This document shows positions 44,862-53,332 of a DNA stretch of 64,000 nt, in pieces; position 1 is the stretch's first letter, and the number at the start of each line of letters is the position of its first letter. The stretch lies in contig NZ_PQBS01000010.1 of the NCBI RefSeq assembly GCF_002911695.1, positions 1 to 64,000 of the forward strand, written 5' to 3'. This stretch comes from Gracilimonas amylolytica (GTDB lineage Bacteria; Bacteroidota; Rhodothermia; Balneolales; Balneolaceae). Made by a program: the position numbers and the translations under genes. Under the pieces are notes generated by a model. It searched no databases. It had not been told where the DNA came from and saw only the letters and a list, made by a program, of their open reading frames with translations.

Positions 44862-44921
44862 CCCTGCATTTTGATATAGATTGGGGTTTTATCATATTTA
44901 GGATCATAAATCCTTTCAGTC

Positions 44922-45155
44922 ATGCCTTTACAAGAAAAAGATAAAAAACTTGAGATCATCAACTTTGTCTCAGAAACAAATGATTCTGAGGTTATAAACG
45001 CTATTCATGATCTACTTGCAGATCACACCGAATCAACTGATTTTTGGGATGAATTATCACCTGATCAAAGATCAAAGATCGAAGAAGGACTTAGAGATAT
45101 TGAAAAAGGAAAGGTGGTTTCACACAAAGATGTGAAAGCAAAGTATGGCATCTGA
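44922..45155 (+). CDS. Antitoxin-like protein of a ParE-type module
   Basis: A 77-residue acidic protein. Its C-terminus (IEEGLRDIEKGKVVSHKDVKAKYGI) is the type found in small antitoxins that pair with RelE/ParE toxins, while the N-terminal half is helical and without a clear DNA-binding fold. It overlaps the toxin gene by 11 bases, the expected antitoxin-first order with translational coupling. Confidence 0.82.
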   Translation: MPLQEKDKKLEIINFVSETNDSEVINAIHDLLADHTESTDFWDELSPDQRSKIEEGLRDIEKGKVVSHKDVKAKYGI

Positions 45156-45447
45156 TGTCACTCTGTTTTGGTCTGAAAAAGCCATTAGGGATCTTGAAAA
45201 TATTCTTGAATATTTGAAATCAGAATGGACAACTAAGGAAGTAAACCAATTCAGGACAAGCCTAAAATATAGACTCAATCTAATAAAAAATTACCCCAAG
45301 CTTTTTAGCCCATCCACTGCAAAACCGAATCTGAGGCGATCCGTTCTTTCTAAACAAACATCCATTTACTATCACATAAATTCTCAAGATCAAAGAGTAA
45401 CCATCGTTCGTCTTTTTGATAATCGAATGGATATCGGAAAACTTTAG
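45145..45447 (+). CDS. RelE/ParE-family toxin
   Basis: A 100-residue basic protein with the ParE fold: VTLFWSEKAIRDLENILEYL at the start, a helical hairpin, LRRSVLSKQTSIYYHI and a VTIVRLFDNRMD strand at the end. ParE toxins inhibit gyrase, RelE toxins cut mRNA at the ribosome; sequence alone does not tell which applies. It forms a toxin-antitoxin pair with the preceding gene. Confidence 0.87.
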   Translation: MASDVTLFWSEKAIRDLENILEYLKSEWTTKEVNQFRTSLKYRLNLIKNYPKLFSPSTAKPNLRRSVLSKQTSIYYHINSQDQRVTIVRLFDNRMDIGKL

Positions 45448-45518
45448 TAGTTTAGAGTGAAGTTGGGACATGTACAGTTCTGAAAGATACATGACACCTT
45501 ACTAAAAAAAGTTTTGAT

Positions 45519-45534
45519 TGGCACAAATTTTGCA
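45519..45534 (+). promoter_or_regulatory. Sigma-54-type promoter upstream of the FmdB-like gene
   Basis: TGGCAC, 5 bases, TTGCA: the -24/-12 consensus (TGGCAC-N5-TTGCW) is matched at every fixed position, with a T before the TGG. The predicted start near 45545 gives a leader of about 43 bases. No enhancer-binding protein or rpoN gene lies in the window, so use of the site depends on the rest of the genome. Confidence 0.65.
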
Positions 45535-45587
45535 AATCTATCGCTAAAAATTTTCATACTTATTTTATTTACTAAACATACTACAAA

Positions 45588-45875
45588 ATGCCTACTTACG
45601 AATATAAACGAGAAGACGGAACCACGTTTGAGATCAGCCAGAAAATGAGCGAACCGGCTCTGACAACCTGTCCAGATACGGGACAGAAAGTAAGGCGTGT
45701 CATATCCGGTGGCGGCGGCGTGGTCTACAAAGGAGACGGCTGGTATGTCACCGATTATAAAGATGGCGGACGTAAGTCAGCTTCTACTCCACCGGCTGAT
45801 TCTTCAGAAAATGGATCTTCAGAAACTAAAGCAGAATCTCCAAAAACAGAGACTGCAAAAGAAGCAAAAGCATAA
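45588..45875 (+). CDS. FmdB-like small protein that lost its zinc ribbon
   Basis: A 95-residue protein. MPTYEYKREDGTTFEISQKMSEPALTTCPD and VRRVISGGGGVVYKGDGWYVTDY follow the FmdB/CxxC regulatory family almost word for word, but both CxxC pairs of the usual zinc ribbon are gone: the first is REDG, and the second keeps only one Cys (CPDTG). The tail is a low-complexity Ser/Glu/Lys/Ala region. The gene is preceded by a sigma-54-like promoter and followed by a heptad-periodic hairpin. Function is unknown. Confidence 0.82.
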   Translation: MPTYEYKREDGTTFEISQKMSEPALTTCPDTGQKVRRVISGGGGVVYKGDGWYVTDYKDGGRKSASTPPADSSENGSSETKAESPKTETAKEAKA

Positions 45876-45885
45876 CTCATTAAAG

Positions 45886-45933
45886 GTTGATCGTTATTCG
45901 TATCTTGTTTCAATTATACGAGTAACGATCAAC
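45886..45933. repeat. Heptad-periodic hairpin C
   Basis: GTTGATCGTTATTCGTAT (45886-45903) pairs with ATACGAGTAACGATCAAC (45916-45933), with a single T-G pair. The arms read as 7-base quasi-repeats (for example GAGTAAC then GATCAAC), and the period continues on the right to about 45949. It sits between the FmdB-like gene and the MarR-type gene, with no T-tract. Confidence 0.72.
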
Positions 45934-45951
45934 GAATAAACCATCAACCGG

Positions 45952-46524
45952 ATGGAACACAGTAAAGCATATCAGGAAGCCTTGGATCAGTTTGTGCTGC
46001 TTTGGGGCGAAATGGCCTCAGCCTGGGGAATCAATAAAACCATGTCCCAGATACATGCCTTGCTGTATGCTGAGTCACACCCCCTGGATACGGATTCGAT
46101 CATGGATACCCTCGACATCAGTCGCGGTAATGCCAATATGAATCTGCGGCGATTACTCGATTGGGAACTGATCCATAAAACCAGCTACCCCGGTGATCGA
46201 AAAGATTACTACTCTGCTGAAACCGATGTCTGGAAGATCGTATCCACCATTATCAGGGAGCGACAACAGCGCGAAATCGCTCCGATCCGCGAAAACCTGG
46301 TTAAATGTGTTGAGACCCTTGAAGCGGGCGGACTCGAAGATCAGGAAAGCAAGGAATTCAAAGTTCGGATCGAGAACTATATGGAGTTCCTCGAAATGTT
46401 TGAACGCTTTACCGATGCCTTGTTGCCTTACATCAACAAAAAGAATCTCGGATTCCTAAAACAACTTGTGAAGCTGGTGGAGGTCAAGGAGTCTCTCACC
46501 GGAAAGAAAAAGAAAGATGACTGA
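45952..46524 (+). CDS. GbsR/MarR-family transcriptional regulator
   Basis: A 190-residue DNA-binding protein. QFVLLWGEMASAWGINKTMSQIHALLY is the typical GbsR start, followed by a winged helix (TDSIMDTLDISRGNANMNLRRLLDWELI) and a wing (GDRKDYYSAE). GbsR proteins often sense choline or osmolyte levels, but no such transport genes are adjacent. The 3' end overlaps yraN by 8 bases, so the two are read together. Confidence 0.9.
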   Translation: MEHSKAYQEALDQFVLLWGEMASAWGINKTMSQIHALLYAESHPLDTDSIMDTLDISRGNANMNLRRLLDWELIHKTSYPGDRKDYYSAETDVWKIVSTIIRERQQREIAPIRENLVKCVETLEAGGLEDQESKEFKVRIENYMEFLEMFERFTDALLPYINKKNLGFLKQLVKLVEVKESLTGKKKKDD

Positions 46525-46882
46525 CCCCACTCACCGCGAGATCGGAAATACCGGTGAAGATCTGGCCTGTGAGTACCTGCAAGCTAAAGGCTGGGAGATA
46601 CTGGACCGAAATTACTATTTCGACCGGGCTGAGGTGGATGTGATTGCCAAAGATGGCCCTGTGACCGTGTTTCTTGAAGTGAAACTCAGATCAAGCACCC
46701 GCTTCGGTCAGCCTTTTGAATATGTGACCGAACACAAAGTAAGGAATGTATTCAAAGCAGCAGAAGCCTGGGGCAGGGAACATGACTTGAACGACTCCCC
46801 AATGAGATTCGATATTATCGGGATCGTGAAGAAAAAAGGTCAGGAACCGGAATTTAATCATATTGAGGATGCTTATAGATAG
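46517..46882 (+). CDS. yraN: YraN/UPF0102-family protein
   Basis: A 121-residue nuclease-fold protein: GNTGEDLACEYLQAKGWEILDRNY, then the D-ExK-like DVIAKDG/VFLEVKLR motif of Holliday-junction-resolvase-like enzymes. It is found in nearly all bacteria, role unknown. It starts 8 bases inside the MarR-type gene. Confidence 0.93.
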   Translation: MTDPTHREIGNTGEDLACEYLQAKGWEILDRNYYFDRAEVDVIAKDGPVTVFLEVKLRSSTRFGQPFEYVTEHKVRNVFKAAEAWGREHDLNDSPMRFDIIGIVKKKGQEPEFNHIEDAYR

Positions 46883-46888
46883 GTTTTA

Positions 46889-46936
46889 GGTACAAGGCAC
46901 AAGGTTATCTCATTTTAAAACCTTGTGCCTTGTACC
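46889..46936. repeat. Heptad-periodic hairpin B
   Basis: A perfect 18-base inverted repeat, GGTACAAGGCACAAGGTT (46889-46906) against 46919-46936, with a 12-base loop. From 46881 four consecutive heptads begin AGG (for example AGGTACA then AGGCACA); on the right, heptads from 46920 mirror this (ACCTTGT then GCCTTGT). It lies between yraN and polX and has no T-tract. Confidence 0.8.
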
Positions 46937-46994
46937 TCACCTCTTGTACCTTTCCCTCACTTCATCAAAATTATTTAAAACATTCGATCAACTC

Positions 46995-48755
46995 ATGCCC
47001 TTTACCAACGACGAAATTGCCTCCAAACTCCGCGAAGTCTCTCAACTCATGCAACTTGCCGGTGAGAACCGATTTAAAGTGATCGCTTTTGACCGCGCAG
47101 CTCAAACCATTGAAGGACTTCAAGAAAATATCGATGACTACATTCAGGCAAAAAACCTGACAGACATCAAAGGAGTTGGTAAATCTATTGCCGAAGATAT
47201 CTACACCCTGGCTGAAACCGGCAAAATGCCCGTACTGGAAGCCTTTAAAGAAAAAGTACCGGAAGGTTTGGTACAGTGGCTGAACATATCCGGGCTTGGG
47301 CCGAAAAATGCCTACAAGATCCATAATGAGCTTGGCATCAGTACCATTGAGGAACTGATAGAAAAGATCGAGGATGGCTCGGTGGCTTCCCTTTCAGGTC
47401 TGGGGGAAAAATCAGCTGAGAAGATCATGAAATCCATCGAATGGATGGAGAAGTTCAATGAACGCTGCCGACTGGATGAAGCTCAGGCGATCGCTATTCC
47501 CATTTTTAACAGCCTGAAAGATCTGGAGGGAGTTCAGAAGATCGAAATCGCCGGTTCCTACCGAAGAGGCCTGGAAACTATCGGTGATATCGACATCCTG
47601 ATAGCGGCAGAAAAGCAATTTATTGACAACCTTTTTGAGGTGTTCACAAATCACGAGCGTGTGACTGAAGTACTGGGAAGAGGCGATACCAAAAGTTCGG
47701 TACGCACCAAAGAAGGGCGGCAAGTGGACCTAAGGATCGTATCCCTGAAGGAATTCCCCGCGGCTCTGATGTATTTTACCGGAAGCAAAGAGCACAACGT
47801 TGTGATGAGGCAGCGGGCCCGTGAACGAGGCATGGGGCTGAACGAATACGGACTTTTTAAACTGAACAGTGAAGGGGACACGGACTTTGATGCTCCGGTT
47901 GAGTTTAGCAGTGAGTCTGATATTTATGAAAAGCTGGACCTCCATTTTGTGCCTCCGGAATTAAGGGAAGATCGGGGTGAATTCGAGATCTACGACCAAC
48001 AGGAAACTTTGGATCTTGTTATGGATGATGATATTTGTGGGGTTATTCATGCCCACAGTACCTATAGTGATGGTAAATATTCCATTCGGGAAATGGCCGA
48101 AGCATGCATGGAACGTGGCTACGAATATCTTGGCCTCACTGATCACTCCCAAACGGCTGCTTATGCCGGAGGATTGTCAGTGGATGAGATCAAAAAGCAA
48201 TGGGAAGAGATCGATCAGCTTAATGAGGAATTCAGTGGATCGGGAAAGAACTTCGTGATCTTTAAAGGCATTGAATCTGATATCCTTGCCGATGGCTCGC
48301 TTGATTACGAAGATGAGATCCTGGAAGGGTTCGATTTTGTGATCGCCAGTGTGCATCAGTCATTGAATATGCCCCGTGAGGAAATGATGGAGCGTATGCG
48401 AAATGCCATCAAAAATCCATACACCCGAATTTTGGGGCATCCTACGGGTCGCCTGCTCCTGAAACGCAACGGCAGTGACCTCGACTTAAATGAGCTGGTT
48501 GCATTAGCTGCTGAACACAACACAGCGATAGAGATCAATGCCAGCCCTTACCGGCTGGATATCGACTGGCGTTTTGGAAACAAAGCACGTGAAGTGGGAA
48601 TGATGACTTCCATCAATCCGGACGCCCATACCATTGAGGGCATTGACGACATTCAGTATGGGGTTCGGGTCGCCCGAAAAGGAAAATTTGGTAAAGACCG
48701 GGTTCTGAATACAAGATCAGCAGATGAGGTGATGGATTTCTTTAAAGCCCGCTAA
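46995..48755 (+). CDS. polX: DNA polymerase X with PHP exonuclease domain
   Basis: A 586-residue repair polymerase. The start at 46995 (MPFTNDEIASKL) fits the family; an upstream in-frame ATG at 46923 lies inside hairpin B and adds no conserved residues. Helix-hairpin-helix motifs IKGVGKSIAEDIY, ISGLGPKNAYKIH and LSGLGEKSAEKIM bind DNA. The polymerase site has GSYRRG, GDIDILIA (two catalytic Asp) and VDLRIV. The C-terminal PHP domain has HAHSTYSDG, LTDHSQ, ASVHQS, ILGHPTG and INPDAH, so both gap filling and 3'-5' exonuclease activity are expected. Confidence 0.95.
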   Translation: MPFTNDEIASKLREVSQLMQLAGENRFKVIAFDRAAQTIEGLQENIDDYIQAKNLTDIKGVGKSIAEDIYTLAETGKMPVLEAFKEKVPEGLVQWLNISGLGPKNAYKIHNELGISTIEELIEKIEDGSVASLSGLGEKSAEKIMKSIEWMEKFNERCRLDEAQAIAIPIFNSLKDLEGVQKIEIAGSYRRGLETIGDIDILIAAEKQFIDNLFEVFTNHERVTEVLGRGDTKSSVRTKEGRQVDLRIVSLKEFPAALMYFTGSKEHNVVMRQRARERGMGLNEYGLFKLNSEGDTDFDAPVEFSSESDIYEKLDLHFVPPELREDRGEFEIYDQQETLDLVMDDDICGVIHAHSTYSDGKYSIREMAEACMERGYEYLGLTDHSQTAAYAGGLSVDEIKKQWEEIDQLNEEFSGSGKNFVIFKGIESDILADGSLDYEDEILEGFDFVIASVHQSLNMPREEMMERMRNAIKNPYTRILGHPTGRLLLKRNGSDLDLNELVALAAEHNTAIEINASPYRLDIDWRFGNKAREVGMMTSINPDAHTIEGIDDIQYGVRVARKGKFGKDRVLNTRSADEVMDFFKAR

Positions 48756-48763
48756 GCTGCGCC

Positions 48764-48793
48764 TTGCTTGCATTAAAAAAATGGCTACCTTTG
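48764..48793 (+). promoter_or_regulatory. Promoter of the flavin reductase gene
   Basis: TTG (48764-48766), a 19-base spacer and TACCTTTG (48786-48793), a full TAnnTTTG match. The gene starts 31 bases downstream. Confidence 0.6.
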
Positions 48794-48824
48794 GCCTGAC
48801 CATTAACCTGAAACGTTTCAAAAA

Positions 48825-49442
48825 GTGATCATCGACAAGTCAAAATTCTCAGAATATGATATTGAAAAACTGGTAAAAGGAACGGTGGTGCCCCGACCTA
48901 TTGCCTGGGTATCTTCGGTGGGTAAGAGCGGTATTCCAAATCTTGCTCCATACAGTTACTTCAATATCATTTCCACAGAACCGCTGATGTTCATGATCGC
49001 CAGCGGGCCGGGAAAGAACGTTGGGAAGTCAGGTGATAAAGACACGCTTTCTAACATCAGGGAAACCGGAGATTTTGTGATCAATATGACTTCTGCCGGA
49101 CTTGCTGATCAGATGCACCATTGCAGCACGGTGTATCCTAAAGACGTCAGTGAATTTGAAAAAGCAGGCCTAACTGTTGCCAAAAGTGAATTAGTGACCT
49201 CACCCCGTGTATTGGAAGCCCCGATCAGCATGGAATGCAAACTTCACAAAGTGCTGGATATCGGTAACTTCAATCAGATCATCGGGGAACTCGTTTGTTA
49301 CCACATCAAAGATGAAGTGTACCTGGAAAACGATAAGGTCGATTATCAAAAATATGACCCGATCGGCAGGATGGCTGCCAACTATACACACGTTCGCGAC
49401 CTCTTCTTTCCCGGTGAAGTCGATTCCATTAATCGATCATAG
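48825..49442 (+). CDS. Flavin reductase-like FMN-binding protein
   Basis: A 205-residue protein of the flavin reductase/HpaC-like fold. VVPRPIAWVSSVGKSGIPNLAPYSYFN binds FMN; STEPLMFMIASG and KDTLSNIRETGDFVINM are further family motifs. It probably reduces or binds FMN for an unknown oxygenase or acts as an oxidoreductase itself. The start is GTG at 48825, just after a TAnnTTTG promoter, without a strong ribosome site. It converges with the DUF4153 gene, which ends 1 base away. Confidence 0.88.
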   Translation: MIIDKSKFSEYDIEKLVKGTVVPRPIAWVSSVGKSGIPNLAPYSYFNIISTEPLMFMIASGPGKNVGKSGDKDTLSNIRETGDFVINMTSAGLADQMHHCSTVYPKDVSEFEKAGLTVAKSELVTSPRVLEAPISMECKLHKVLDIGNFNQIIGELVCYHIKDEVYLENDKVDYQKYDPIGRMAANYTHVRDLFFPGEVDSINRS

Positions 49443-49443
49443 C

Positions 49444-51285
49444 TCAATCTGTGAGTCTTGTAAATAACCCAAGGTTCACTCTGATATTTTGTAACTCACC
49501 ATCCTGAACCTGCCTACTCAATGTATTGAATACCACCTTCACAAGGAAACGTTCGCCTGCGGCCTCAAGCGTCAAATCCCTTGCCGGCACTGTTTCAAAG
49601 ACACTTGGTGATGATCTGGGTAATTTCTCTATCAATGGCATCAGGTCCATTTCGAGGATTTCGGTAACGGCTCCTTCCTCACCTAATAGATCCATTTGCA
49701 GCATATGATCGCTCAATGAGATCCTGAATTCATGATCGCCTGCCAGAACCTCCACTTCTTTCGGTTCTGCTCCACTCCATAATTCAATACTACCGAAATG
49801 ATGGGTAAAGCCATCTACGCTAACGGCATCGGTGTTCATGGATGATACCTGGAAAAATGAGAACCCTTCTTCCATTCCACCTTCCTCTTCCCAATCATAC
49901 ACATATTCAAAGCCGATCTTCAGGGTGATAGCCCCGGCATCGGTTACCACTTCAAGATCATGTTTGTTTTCGATCAACTCATCGAGATCGTCAGAAAAGA
50001 ATTTCTGAAGCGATTCGGTTCCGTTCAGGTCTAACAAATACCGGATCCCTGAACTGATCTGTTTGCGATCATCAAACGGGATCTCAGAACCTGCTGTCAC
50101 AATGAAGCCACTTTCATCCAGCAAGTCGTGTTTCTGAAATATTGATTCCAGACGATTCAGCTGACTCCTTTCACTCACCTCAAAAGCACTCAAAGGACCG
50201 AATGAGATCAGCACGGTGATCAAAAACAACGAGATAGGAATCACCTTAATATTCCTGGCCTTGCTGATCAAGAAGTAAAGAACTATACCGCTTAGCCAAA
50301 CGGCCAGTGTAGCCACCAAATATCGGTTCACCGTTACCCCATATTCTGAAATTCTCACCCAGATGGACAGCATTAGTAACACAATAAGCGGGATGAGAGC
50401 CACATAATATCCCCTGGCAAAAACCGTCACCCACTTATGATCTTCCTCCTTTTGAATGGGATGAAGCAGCAGTAACGCTAAAATGCCTGTGATCGAAAAA
50501 CTCAGAACCAGATTAGCTACCCACCCATTTGGCCAGGCCCATTCGATCAGGATCTTACCCATGTACAGATACAGAATTAAAATGTACACGACCACCAACG
50601 GCAACAATACATACTGTACAAACAAGCGGAGTCCATTGGGATACGAACGCTCGGTTTCAGTCAGATCATCAGGTCTTGGAACCCCAGACAGGAAAAACCA
50701 CGTGCCAAATATTCCCGTCAGGAAGATCGCGACCTGCCCATACCTAACGCTCCTCAGGTTGAACTCGAGCAGATTTTCAAGGGAGATCAAAGCAATAGAA
50801 AGTCCTGCAAACAACACAGCCACATACAGAGCGGATAGTAACAATCTCAAAAACAGGCTTTTGTTGTACGCCCAGAAATCATGCACCTTACCACCACTTA
50901 CGAAAGGCGAGAACGAGACCAACAGATGGCCGGCGAGGAACCATAGCAAGTATCGGTAAAAGGCTTCTGAACCGGATGGTTCAAATTCCTCAGGAAGAAA
51001 CAAGTAGTAAATACCCAGCAAAATAACAGTAATGATTCGGGTACCCCATAATTTTGCCCCACTCCACTTATATCTTTCACCCGCAGTGGTAATGGCTGTA
51101 AAAATGGAGATGGCCAAAGCCGATACCCAAATGAAATTCACGATCGCAGGATGCCCCATATTTTGATCGGCCAGCCATAAAAAGGCAACGGTTCCCATTA
51201 TGGCAAACGTTAGAACGACCGGAAACCTTCGGCTTGTTTCTATAGCTTGCTTCGAGAGGTTTTCTAAAGATGGTAATTTTATCAT
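49444..51285 (-). CDS. DUF4153-family membrane protein
   Basis: A 613-residue protein. The first 350 residues contain about twelve membrane helices; the rest is a soluble domain, probably outside, with regular beta strands. The layout and the PVVLTFAIMGTVAFLWL start match DUF4153. The function is unknown. It lies 30 bases downstream of the YwqK-like lipoprotein gene on the same strand, so PerM-like, lipoprotein and DUF4153 genes may form one operon. Confidence 0.85.
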   Translation of the reverse strand: MIKLPSLENLSKQAIETSRRFPVVLTFAIMGTVAFLWLADQNMGHPAIVNFIWVSALAISIFTAITTAGERYKWSGAKLWGTRIITVILLGIYYLFLPEEFEPSGSEAFYRYLLWFLAGHLLVSFSPFVSGGKVHDFWAYNKSLFLRLLLSALYVAVLFAGLSIALISLENLLEFNLRSVRYGQVAIFLTGIFGTWFFLSGVPRPDDLTETERSYPNGLRLFVQYVLLPLVVVYILILYLYMGKILIEWAWPNGWVANLVLSFSITGILALLLLHPIQKEEDHKWVTVFARGYYVALIPLIVLLMLSIWVRISEYGVTVNRYLVATLAVWLSGIVLYFLISKARNIKVIPISLFLITVLISFGPLSAFEVSERSQLNRLESIFQKHDLLDESGFIVTAGSEIPFDDRKQISSGIRYLLDLNGTESLQKFFSDDLDELIENKHDLEVVTDAGAITLKIGFEYVYDWEEEGGMEEGFSFFQVSSMNTDAVSVDGFTHHFGSIELWSGAEPKEVEVLAGDHEFRISLSDHMLQMDLLGEEGAVTEILEMDLMPLIEKLPRSSPSVFETVPARDLTLEAAGERFLVKVVFNTLSRQVQDGELQNIRVNLGLFTRLTD

Positions 51286-51315
51286 AATACCCTCACTAAT
51301 GATGGTTCAACCCGG

Positions 51316-52104
51316 TTAATTCAACTCACTTTGTTCAGCAGAGTCACGATCGGGATATACTTCCCGTTCCACTTCGTTTCCAAGGCTATCATACTCGATC
51401 CAGATCCCTGATTGACGCCCATTCACATATTCACCCCTTACTTTCAATTGTCCATTTGGGTACCACTCTTTCACCGAACCATGCAAACCGACCCCCGCCT
51501 TGAAGGAAAGATACCGGAGTAAATTCCCATCTCCATCATACAACAAACTCGCTGTATCCCGGCTAACAGTATACCGCTCAAGTTCACCCTCGCGGTCAAA
51601 GTAGCTGTGCATGATATCACTTCGTATCTCTTTTATATCCTGCGATCCCGAATAGTAGAAATAGACCTCTTTATCGTTGGCGGCTGCCACTAACGATCCG
51701 CCCGAACTCCACAACGACATGGTTTCATCCCTGAAATTACGATCCATAGCCAACACACGATTGGGATGCCAGTATCTTAACCGAAAAATCTTCCCATCCT
51801 CAAACTCACCCTGAATATTATACCTGTCGCGATGAAAGGTTCTGATATATCCGGTATAAGGATCGCCGGACCTTTTATGCACCAGAGTCAAACTTGTATC
51901 TATGACCAGGTAATATCGGTACCCATTTCTTGTGGTTTGTCTAATATAATCCCGGGGTGAAACCGGATTTCCTGATGGATCCCTGAATTCAAGATTATCA
52001 TAACCATCCAGAAAATAATGCTCGCGCCGGTTTGATTCTTCAGCACAGGAAGTAATCAGAAGCAGAAAACACAATGCAAAGATAGCCCGGCTCAAGTGAG
52101 TCAT
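51316..52104 (-). CDS. Lipoprotein with YwqK/MORN-like repeats
   Basis: A 262-residue exported lipoprotein (lipobox ITSC at about residues 17-20). The C-terminal part has the repeat EWYPNGQLKVRGEYVNGRQSGIWIEYDSLGNEV, typical of YwqK/MORN-like proteins. Family members have been called antitoxins, but no toxin is adjacent and the lipid anchor argues against that. It overlaps the AI-2E-type transporter gene by 4 bases (ATGA). Confidence 0.8.
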   Translation of the reverse strand: MTHLSRAIFALCFLLLITSCAEESNRREHYFLDGYDNLEFRDPSGNPVSPRDYIRQTTRNGYRYYLVIDTSLTLVHKRSGDPYTGYIRTFHRDRYNIQGEFEDGKIFRLRYWHPNRVLAMDRNFRDETMSLWSSGGSLVAAANDKEVYFYYSGSQDIKEIRSDIMHSYFDREGELERYTVSRDTASLLYDGDGNLLRYLSFKAGVGLHGSVKEWYPNGQLKVRGEYVNGRQSGIWIEYDSLGNEVEREVYPDRDSAEQSELN

Positions 52105-53204
52105 TCTTCCTTATTGTAATCAATGGAATTGCCCAGCAGATATCCATAGGGTTTGAGGTCAGGGATCTGATCAAATATCACTTTCAGGATCCCGATAAGT
52201 GGCACAAACAGGATCATTCCGGAAATGCCCCATAGCTGACCACCTACGATCAATGCCACCATAGCCACAAAAGGGTTGATGGACACTTTGGAGCCTACGA
52301 TCTTGGGGGTGATGAAATTGCCCTCCAGAAATTGTACCGTCCCAAATACAGCGATCACCAGCAAAGGAGTGATCAGTGAATCCGTTAACAGCAGGGCAAA
52401 CAGTAAAGGCGGCAAGGCCCCGATTATGATCCCGATATATGGAATGATAGCCAGCAGTGAGGCAAAGACCCCAAAGAACAGGGCGTGCTCCAGGCCAATG
52501 ATGAAGAGTCCGGTAGTATTCAGCATGGCCAGAATTCCGATCACAGTTAACATCCCCACCAGGTAATTTTGTGTGACTTCCTGAATACGATCCAGCAGGC
52601 TGTCCACATGCGTATAATCACCCTTCTTAGCGGCAAATAACTTCTGAAAGAAGGTCTTATACATCTCCTGATAGTACAGCATGAAAAAGATGAAAATAGG
52701 CAATAACCCCAAAACGGTGAACATGTTGGTGGTAGCACTTACCAATGAACTGACCAGATTCCCACTTTGATCGATCAGGTTGTTAACCCCCTGCTCCAGG
52801 TACTTACTTTGTTCCTCCTGAGAGATCCCAACCTGCTCTTCCAGAAACCCAATGGTCTGTGAACTTACCGTCTTCAATTTCTCTGAAACCTCCGGCACCC
52901 GTTCCGCAAACTGCGTGAACTGAACCGATATCAGGGACAGAACTCCCGCCAATACCACGATGACGACCACCATACTGAGAATGATGCTGAAGGCTTTACC
53001 AAGCTTCCATTTCTCAAATAACCTAACGAGGGGATTTAACACCATCGCCAGAAAAGCTGAAAAAGCCAGAGGCATCAAAATGAATTTTGCCGTAGTAAGT
53101 ACGATAACCAACAGGCTCAACCCGATCAGGATCATCGTGGTTTTAAACCAAAAGGGGTGTTTTTTCTGACCTGAGGTTGGGTGATGTATGAAATTTTTAG
53201 ACAT
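52101..53204 (-). CDS. AI-2E/PerM-family transporter
   Basis: A 367-residue membrane protein with about eight helices, belonging to the AI-2E family (PerM/TqsA type): LMPLAFSAFLAMVLNPLVRLFEKW, LPIFIFFMLYYQEMYK and the GxxxPPLLFALLLT-like glycine/proline loop. Members act as exporters or permeases for autoinducer-2 or sodium; the substrate here is unknown. It is the first gene of a tight unit with the lipoprotein gene. Confidence 0.9.
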   Translation of the reverse strand: MSKNFIHHPTSGQKKHPFWFKTTMILIGLSLLVIVLTTAKFILMPLAFSAFLAMVLNPLVRLFEKWKLGKAFSIILSMVVVIVVLAGVLSLISVQFTQFAERVPEVSEKLKTVSSQTIGFLEEQVGISQEEQSKYLEQGVNNLIDQSGNLVSSLVSATTNMFTVLGLLPIFIFFMLYYQEMYKTFFQKLFAAKKGDYTHVDSLLDRIQEVTQNYLVGMLTVIGILAMLNTTGLFIIGLEHALFFGVFASLLAIIPYIGIIIGALPPLLFALLLTDSLITPLLVIAVFGTVQFLEGNFITPKIVGSKVSINPFVAMVALIVGGQLWGISGMILFVPLIGILKVIFDQIPDLKPYGYLLGNSIDYNKEE

Positions 53205-53332
53205 TTGGCTTTCTTCTACTTTTAACGGCTGAATTCAAAATGTTAAAGCTAATATAACTTTTAAATACTTTTTGATTATAAGGATGAAAATCCTGACTCT
53301 TTGGCAATCATCACGCCCCAACATATTGAACC

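Noticed and set aside
46923-46994. Upstream start of the DNA polymerase X gene
   Set aside because: The extra 24 residues lie in hairpin B and have no counterpart in the family; the start at 46995 fits.
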